The notes below the pieces were generated by a model. The model worked only from the letters and a program-made list of their open reading frames with translations, made no database searches and was not told the origin of the DNA. Both the position numbers and the translations under genes were made by a program. From Helicobacter pylori (lineage in GTDB: Bacteria; Campylobacterota; Campylobacteria; Campylobacterales; Helicobacteraceae), in contig NZ_CP071935.1 in the NCBI RefSeq assembly GCF_030062585.1, forward strand, positions 434,001 to 498,000: 64,000 nt of DNA, in the 5' to 3' direction. Shown piece after piece: positions 59,239 through 64,000 of this stretch. Numbering within the stretch: the first letter of the stretch is position 1; the number at the start of each line of letters is the position of its first letter.

Positions 59239-60150
59239 ATGAAAAAGATTATTCTTGCATGCCTTGTGGCTTTTGTGGGTGCCAATTTAAGCGCAGAGCC
59301 TAAGTGGTATGGCAAGGCCTATAACAAAACAAACACCCAAAAAGGCTATCTTTATGGGAGTGGTTCAGCCACTTCTAAAGAGGCTTCTAAACAAAAAGCG
59401 TTAGCGGATTTAGTGGCGTCTATTAGCGTGGTGGTCAATTCACAAATCCACATTCAAAAAAGTCGTGTGGATAATAAGTTAAAATCCAGTGATTCGCAAA
59501 CGATTAACTTAAAAACCGATGACTTGGAATTGAATAATGTAGAAATTGTCAATCAAGAAGCACAAAAAGGGATCTACTACACTAGAGTAAGGATCAACCA
59601 AAACTTGTTTTTGCAAGGTTTAAGGGATAAGTATAACGCTCTTTATGGGCAGTTTTCCACCTTAATGCCTAAGGTTTGTAAAGGGGTTTTTTTACAGCAA
59701 TCCAAGAGCATGGGGGATTTATTGGCTAAAGCGATGCCTATAGAAAGGATTTTAAAAGCGTATTCTGTCCCGGTGAGTTCGTTAGAAAATTATGAAAAAA
59801 TCTATTATCAAAACGCTTTCAAACCTAAAGTGCAAATCGCTTTTGATAACAACAGCGATACAGAGATTAAAAACGCTCTCATAAGCGCTTATGCCAGAGT
59901 GCTAACCCCTAGCGATGAAGAAAAACTCTATCAAATCAAAAATGAAGTTTTCACAGACAGTGCTAATGGCATCACACGCATTAGAGTGGTTGTTAGCGCG
60001 AGCGATTGCCAGGGCACGCCTGTGTTGAATAGGAGCCTTGAAGTGGATGAAAAGAATAAGAATTTTGCTATCACGCGTTTGCAATCTTTGCTTTATAAAG
60101 AACTGAAAGATTATGCCAATAAAGAAGGGCAAGGCAATACAGGGCTATAA
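59239..60150 (+). CDS. LPP20-domain secreted protein (HP1454-like)
   Basis: 303 residues with signal MKKIILACLVAFVGANLSA. EPKWYGKAYNKTNTQKGYLYGSGSATSKEASKQKALADLVASI is the LPP20-type start, with YYTRVRINQNLFLQGL as the paired strand. A second part (about 150-300) has FKPKVQIAFDNNSDTEIKNALISAY. Two Cys near residues 148 and 256 could pair. It closes the cluster of LpoB-like, Lpp20 and Lpp20-like genes. It probably acts at the cell envelope; the precise role is unknown. Confidence 0.85.
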   Translation: MKKIILACLVAFVGANLSAEPKWYGKAYNKTNTQKGYLYGSGSATSKEASKQKALADLVASISVVVNSQIHIQKSRVDNKLKSSDSQTINLKTDDLELNNVEIVNQEAQKGIYYTRVRINQNLFLQGLRDKYNALYGQFSTLMPKVCKGVFLQQSKSMGDLLAKAMPIERILKAYSVPVSSLENYEKIYYQNAFKPKVQIAFDNNSDTEIKNALISAYARVLTPSDEEKLYQIKNEVFTDSANGITRIRVVVSASDCQGTPVLNRSLEVDEKNKNFAITRLQSLLYKELKDYANKEGQGNTGL

Positions 60151-60329
60151 GTAGGGTATTAATCCTGCTTTGCGCTTATTGATTCAGTCTTACAGCGTTG
60201 TTGTTTTGTGTGGTGTTTTGCACCCATTAAAATAATTCTCTGAAAGTTTGTGGCTTTTGTTCTCGCCAAATAAACTAAAACATCATTCAACACTCTTTAT
60301 CCCACAAGCTCATCTAAAACCACACCCGC

Positions 60330-60361
60330 TAAAAACTAAAATCCGTAAAAACTAAAATCTT
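60330..60361. repeat. Tandem 16-base repeat
   Basis: TAAAAACTAAAATCCG (60330-60345) is followed by TAAAAACTAAAATCTT (60346-60361): 14 of 16 positions equal. Confidence 0.75.
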
Positions 60362-60383
60362 TTTTTAGGAGCCAACGCAAGCG

Positions 60384-60432
60384 AGCTTATTTGAAAAAAC
60401 CGAATGGTTTTGGGCGTTCAAATACCCAAGCT
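60384..60432. repeat. Long imperfect hairpin
   Basis: AGCTT (60384-60388), TATTTGAA (60388-60395) and AAAACC (60396-60401) pair in order with AAGCT (60428-60432), TTCAAATA (60417-60424) and GGTTTT (60406-60411) around a GAAT loop. Bulges GGGCG and CCC lie on one side. The total is about 18 pairs. It is the strongest structure in the gap. Confidence 0.55.
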
Positions 60433-60499
60433 AGGGTCTATCTTTTCACCCCACAAACCAACAAACTTTTTTAAAAGCTGACGCATTTTTAAACTAACT

Positions 60500-60521
60500 A
60501 AACGCCTAAAAAAGGGCGTTT
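60500..60521 (+). terminator. Hairpin without U-run
   Basis: AAACGCC (60500-60506) and GGCGTTT (60515-60521): seven perfect pairs, loop of eight. It is followed by GAGAACG, so no intrinsic-terminator tail. Confidence 0.3.
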
Positions 60522-60741
60522 GAGAACGAAAGGAAAAGAAAGCAGAAAACAAACAAACGAGATGCAAAAAAGCTTCAACGAGTTTAAAGAAATCACGCAA
60601 GCGATACAAGAACAAAAAGAGCGAACACTAACGCCCACGCTTAAAATAGTGCACAAAACAGAACCAAAACCGCCTAGCAATATAACAGACGCTAAAAAGA
60701 GCGTTTTAGAGCCAGAGTTAAAGAATATTTTTAACCCCTAG
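60520..60741 (+). pseudogene. Possible remnant frame, 73 codons
   Basis: A TTG-started frame reads as a polar coiled stretch (EMQKSFNEFKEITQAIQEQKER) and a Pro-rich tail. The composition looks protein-like, but the TTG is in the hairpin and there is no spaced ribosome site. It overlaps the end of the Hom gene by four bases on the opposite strand. It may be the tail of a decayed gene; not a confident gene. Confidence 0.3.
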
Positions 60742-62972
60742 AAAATCCACCCGTAATTAAAAAACACTTTAAAATGGCTGCCCCCTTCATTCAGGGTGAT
60801 AGAATTGGTGGTTATGCCATTACTAGAAACGACCCTAGATTTCAACTGGACTAAAGGAACGCTAATGCCTACAGAATATTTAGAATGCTTGTAGCGGTAA
60901 TTCAACCCACCGGTCACATTTAAATTACCGCTCCCTTTGTATTGGTTCAACAAATAATAACTGTTGTATAAGCCCCTTAACCCCCCAAACACCCCAAGAG
61001 AGGAAGTGAACACTTTTTTGGTTAGATTGTTTTTAGGGTTCTTTTCGTTGGTGTAATTGGTGATGAAATCAAACAACACATCCATCCCCACGCCATAGCT
61101 TAATTGTTGGATTTTTTCGTTATTGGCTTGAGCGTAGTTGTATTTGATGATGCCATAAGAAGATAACCCTAGGTAATCGTTAAAATATTTTTGATAGCCC
61201 ATTTTAAGATTAACGCCTAATAGGGGGGCTCCAAAGGGCCGTGAGGTTTTTGAAGTGCGATAGGTAGTGGTGCTAGATTTAGTAGATGAAAGGCTTTGAC
61301 TGATCGCGCTAAGCATAGTGGTCGCAAAATCTTGCGTGTTCAAACTAGCGTTTAAATAGTTGGTTTGGCTGCTCAAATTAGTGTAATCCACCGGTAGGGC
61401 GTTTTGATCAATGAGTTGCTGCCAAACCGCGCTGGTAACGCCTATAAGCCCGGCGGGGACTTGAGAGCAATCGGTATAAATGGAATTGGGGTAACTGCTA
61501 GGGAAAGCGGGCTGATTTTGGCCGCCAAAACGAGAACACACATCATAGGTAGAGCCATCGGTGTCTCGCACTTCATGCCCGTTGTCAAACACTTGCACTT
61601 CTTGTCCATTCACTTGCTCTATTTTCCCGCCCTGACAGCGCTCTTCTGGCCCATTGTTTTCTTCACACATGCGCACCCTTTGATAAGTCATGTTCCCGTT
61701 ATGCGTATAGCCTAAAGTATGCCCGTATTCATGGATGATGTCTCTTAATTGCATGATGGCGACTTTATTCAATTCTTTGCCAAACAGTATTTCAGGGTCT
61801 AAGAAAGGAGACAATATCCCTAAAGCGCCAAAATTGGTGCCATCATCGCCTGGGCCATTCGGGCCGCCATATTGAGATCCTAGCCCTAAATCCCCTCCTC
61901 TTGGGGGCAAGAGATTCACATAAAGATTATTCGTAACTCTATAGCTATAGATAACATCTTGCGGCGTTAAAATCACTGAGCCTGTTTGCCCGTTTTCTAT
62001 ATTGTATTCATCTCCAGCGTTTTTAGCGATCAATTTAGGATCAACAAGCCCATCGTTGTAAGGATTCACGCATGTAGAATAATTAGAATAACATGGCTTT
62101 GACAGGTTGTTGTCGCTAAACTGAAAGGGGGCGTTTTTAACGGCATCTTCCCAAGATTTAGAATCAAACACCGCCATCATGTTCAGCATTAAATTGGTCA
62201 AATTTTTAGCGTCTTGAGAGGTGAAAGGCGGCACTTTAGCCACGCAATTTGCTTGGTTTTCGTATGGGGGGCATGGGGGTTTAGAGCCAGTGCCGTTACC
62301 GCTAGAAAATTGGTTGTAATTGATATAAGTCATTTGAAGATTGGTTGTAACCTTGCTGAGCTTGTTAAACAGATTCTGCGTGCTGGCATCAGAAAATCGT
62401 GTGGTGTTGGTTTGGAGTTGCTGGAAGCCATCGGCGTTAAGCTGTGGGTCGTTAAACAAGCTTGCGGGCAGAATGATTTGAGATTGTTTAGGGATAGTCT
62501 CTATCACGCCCAAACTGACCACATTGCCTTGATCGTCCGTGTAACTCAGCTCAATGTTGTTCAAGTTATAAGGCAAGAAGTTTTGTATCATAATCAAGCT
62601 GTTATTGCCATAGCCAGCTTCTTCAGCGCTTTCTTGGTTGTAAGCGGTTACATACACAGGGGTTAAAGAATAAAAGGTTAGGTTGGTGATATTGTCCTCT
62701 GCAAATAACTCAGTCGCATTCTTTAAAATGGTGCTTTGGGAGATGTAGTATTTCCCATAGGTGCTTTGAGGGGTAATGGGTTTTGGTTTAGGTTTGGTTT
62801 TTGTTGAGTGGTGGCTTATGGTTTGTTCTTGAGTTTGTGTGCCTTGTAATAGCCCGGTTTCAAACCCAGCTTCTATGAAAAAGCCGTCTTTTTGGTGTTT
62901 TTGGTAGGCTTCTACAGCGGTAAATGAGCTGATTAGGGACAAACAAATCGTTTTGCTGGCGAGTTTTAACAT
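60738..62972 (-). CDS. homD: Hom-family outer membrane protein with metzincin-like zinc motif
   Basis: 744 residues. A signal peptide (MLKLASKTICLSLISSFTAVEA) precedes the Hop/Hom N-terminal motif DGFFIEAGFETGLLQGTQ. A KPKPKP linker lies near residue 60. The large extracellular domain (about 75-560) has small Cys loops (CPPYENQANC, CYSNYSTC, CEENNGPEERC, C-to-C at about 480-500). Residues 414-424 read HEYGHTLGYTH, a perfect HExxHxxGxxH zinc site. The C-terminal barrel part from about 575 includes GYQKYFNDYLGLSSYGIIKYNYA and ends FFNYGWIF. Ribosome site AAGGAG precedes the ATG. The symbol comes from gene order (HP1453 position). Confidence 0.8.
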   Translation of the reverse strand: MLKLASKTICLSLISSFTAVEAYQKHQKDGFFIEAGFETGLLQGTQTQEQTISHHSTKTKPKPKPITPQSTYGKYYISQSTILKNATELFAEDNITNLTFYSLTPVYVTAYNQESAEEAGYGNNSLIMIQNFLPYNLNNIELSYTDDQGNVVSLGVIETIPKQSQIILPASLFNDPQLNADGFQQLQTNTTRFSDASTQNLFNKLSKVTTNLQMTYINYNQFSSGNGTGSKPPCPPYENQANCVAKVPPFTSQDAKNLTNLMLNMMAVFDSKSWEDAVKNAPFQFSDNNLSKPCYSNYSTCVNPYNDGLVDPKLIAKNAGDEYNIENGQTGSVILTPQDVIYSYRVTNNLYVNLLPPRGGDLGLGSQYGGPNGPGDDGTNFGALGILSPFLDPEILFGKELNKVAIMQLRDIIHEYGHTLGYTHNGNMTYQRVRMCEENNGPEERCQGGKIEQVNGQEVQVFDNGHEVRDTDGSTYDVCSRFGGQNQPAFPSSYPNSIYTDCSQVPAGLIGVTSAVWQQLIDQNALPVDYTNLSSQTNYLNASLNTQDFATTMLSAISQSLSSTKSSTTTYRTSKTSRPFGAPLLGVNLKMGYQKYFNDYLGLSSYGIIKYNYAQANNEKIQQLSYGVGMDVLFDFITNYTNEKNPKNNLTKKVFTSSLGVFGGLRGLYNSYYLLNQYKGSGNLNVTGGLNYRYKHSKYSVGISVPLVQLKSRVVSSNGITTNSITLNEGGSHFKVFFNYGWIF

Positions 62973-63173
62973 GAAATCTCCTTAATGGTCTTTTTTAACA
63001 TTTTTACTCAAAAGTAGTTGATAGCATGTATATATTTTAAACTAGCTTATTTTACCCCTTTTTGAAAAATGGCAGTATTGTTTTTGCAAATACGGATACT
63101 AAACGGCGCTAATGGGTAAAAAAGTCTTAAAAAGTAGCGCTAAAAGGGGTTTTAATCCATGCTTTAAGCGGTT

Positions 63174-64000
63174 TCATTTGCCTAAGCAAAATTCGCTGAA
63201 CATGCTATCAAGCATCTGGCTGGTTTCATAAGGGCGGGTGAGCAAGTTCAAGTTTTCTATCGCGCTTAAAATATGATAAGAAAAAAGCTCTAAAGTGTCT
63301 AAATGGCTTTTAGCGTTTTGCAATTCAATAATGGCGTTTTCTAGGGCGGTTGTTTGGGCTAGGGAAGTGAGCAAGAGCTTGTTTTGGGTGTCTAGTTTGG
63401 GGAAAAAGGCACTGATTTTTTGGCTCAAATCTTTCAAGCAAGTCTTGGAATTTAGGGTGTTGGTTTCTAGGATAGAATAAGGGATTTTAAGATAAGATTT
63501 TAAAATTTCAAACTCTAGTTTAGGGGCTAAATCGTTTTTATTCAAAACGACAATGCAAGGCTTTTTAGCGCGATTAAGGGTGTCCATAAGATTAAAATCT
63601 TCTTTTTCTAGGGGTTTAGAAAGATCAAACACGCCTAAAATGATGTCGCAATTTTCTAAACTTTTAAGGCTTTTTTCAATCCCTAAACGCTCTATTTCAT
63701 CCGCGCTCTCTCTAATGCCAGCGGTGTCAATCAAGCGCACCTTATGCCCTTTTAGTTCGATGACTTCTTCTATGGTGTCTCTTGTCGTGCCTTTAATATC
63801 GCTCACCAAAGCCCTTTCTTCTAAAAGCATGGCGTTTAATAGGGAGCTTTTGCCGGCATTGGGTTTGCCAACAATGCTTAAAGCATGCCCCTTATTCCTT
63901 TGTTTTTGCGCGTTAGAAAAATCCAATAAATCTTTAAAAGAGGCGATTTGTTTTTCTAAATTAAAAGACACTTCCTTTAAAAAATCGCTAGGAATGTCTT
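63174..64000 (-). CDS. mnmE: tRNA modification GTPase MnmE (3' part only)
   Basis: 275 codons in view; the 5' end lies beyond base 64000. The GTPase domain shows G1 GKPNAGKSSLLNAML, the switch region IKGTTRDTIEEVI, G3 DTAGIRES, and NKND. The C-terminus ends FCLGK, matching the catalytic C(x)GK end of MnmE. With MnmG it adds the carboxymethylaminomethyl group to wobble U34 of several tRNAs. It lies upstream of the Hom gene on the same strand with a 201-base gap. Confidence 0.96.
   Translation of the reverse strand, partial: DIPSDFLKEVSFNLEKQIASFKDLLDFSNAQKQRNKGHALSIVGKPNAGKSSLLNAMLLEERALVSDIKGTTRDTIEEVIELKGHKVRLIDTAGIRESADEIERLGIEKSLKSLENCDIILGVFDLSKPLEKEDFNLMDTLNRAKKPCIVVLNKNDLAPKLEFEILKSYLKIPYSILETNTLNSKTCLKDLSQKISAFFPKLDTQNKLLLTSLAQTTALENAIIELQNAKSHLDTLELFSYHILSAIENLNLLTRPYETSQMLDSMFSEFCLGK

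Larger units (their letters stand above)
60151..60737. other. 587-base gap: structured repeats and a degenerate frame
   Basis: No intact gene that I recognise. It holds a 16-base tandem repeat (60330-60361), a long imperfect hairpin (60384-60432) and a hairpin (60500-60521) with a doubtful small frame beyond it. It could be the scar of lost DNA or contain a small RNA. Confidence 0.55.

Noticed and set aside
61404-61715. 103-codon plus-strand frame opposite the Hom gene
   Set aside because: Shadow of the coding strand that carries the zinc motif; composition not protein-like.
62214-62666. 150-codon plus-strand frame opposite the Hom gene
   Set aside because: Antisense shadow of a real gene; no ribosome site and no recognisable domain.
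1-64000. tRNA, rRNA, CRISPR arrays or insertion sequences
   Set aside because: I looked through the gaps between genes and saw no cloverleaf pattern with a T-loop GTTCRA, no regularly spaced repeats and no transposase-like frames.

Overview
The window is a chromosomal segment of Helicobacter pylori or a very close relative. The evidence is the AT-rich coding style, the H. pylori-type outer membrane proteins (Hor and Hom families), the Lpp20 lipoprotein cluster, a NikR-type operator in front of an frpB4-like receptor, and a gene order that matches, from memory, the HP1512-to-HP1452 stretch of the reference strain in reverse numerical order. About 60 genes are present. I see no tRNA, rRNA, CRISPR array or insertion sequence.

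Layout. 1-2.1 kb (minus strand): start of an frpB4-type nickel-linked TonB-dependent receptor, an orphan plug-domain fragment, folB and plsY. 2.2-10.7 kb: ccoG, a carboxynorspermidine-synthase-like gene, gltS, ribD, a TrmN6-like methylase, the copper ATPase ccoI and a CopD-like membrane protein. ccoG and ccoI both serve cbb3 oxidase assembly. 10.8-13.3 kb: a Hor-family porin-like protein, then a small AT-rich accessory patch with a broken reading frame and a phospholipase-D-type nuclease. 13.3-18.8 kb (minus strand): lptG, pth, rplY, tal, murE, a TPR-like protein and a NifU-type scaffold. 18.9-26.7 kb: phosphate permease, CorC/HlyC-like protein, and a TolC/HlyD/two-ABC-2-permease exporter without its own ATPase. 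26.7-38.3 kb: a tightly packed housekeeping run (YigZ, hemJ, menG, xseB, a pseudo-nitrilase, serS, a long TPR protein, uvrD, flgA, ubiX, coaD, tmk, comFC-like).

38.3-41.6 kb holds a two-gene type IIB (BcgI-like) restriction-modification system. Its specificity subunit carries an eight-G tract between the two target-recognition domains. 41.6-47 kb: polA, a second Hor-type protein, ilvE and a small outer membrane protein. 47-51.1 kb: an Mla-like lipid transport operon (STAS-MlaE fusion, MlaF, MlaD, a PqiC-like lipoprotein and a META-domain lipoprotein). 51.3-57.3 kb: di-haem cytochrome c peroxidase, dnaE, an RsuA/RluB-type pseudouridine synthase and a thioredoxin. 57.7-60.2 kb: LpoB-like lipoprotein plus the Lpp20 cluster. 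60.2-60.7 kb is non-coding or degenerate with strong inverted repeats. 60.7-64 kb: a Hom-family outer membrane protein and the 3' part of mnmE.

The strongest observations are: a perfect metzincin-type zinc motif (HExxHxxGxxH) inside the Hom-family outer membrane protein; a phase-variable tract positioned so that either off state yields a clean half-specificity subunit; a nitrilase-family protein that has lost two of three catalytic residues; a cluster of three dyads in the divergent promoter of the Mla operon; and the orphan TonB-receptor plug fragment beside the intact receptor. All calls come from reading the sequence and from knowledge of the families; no searches were run.
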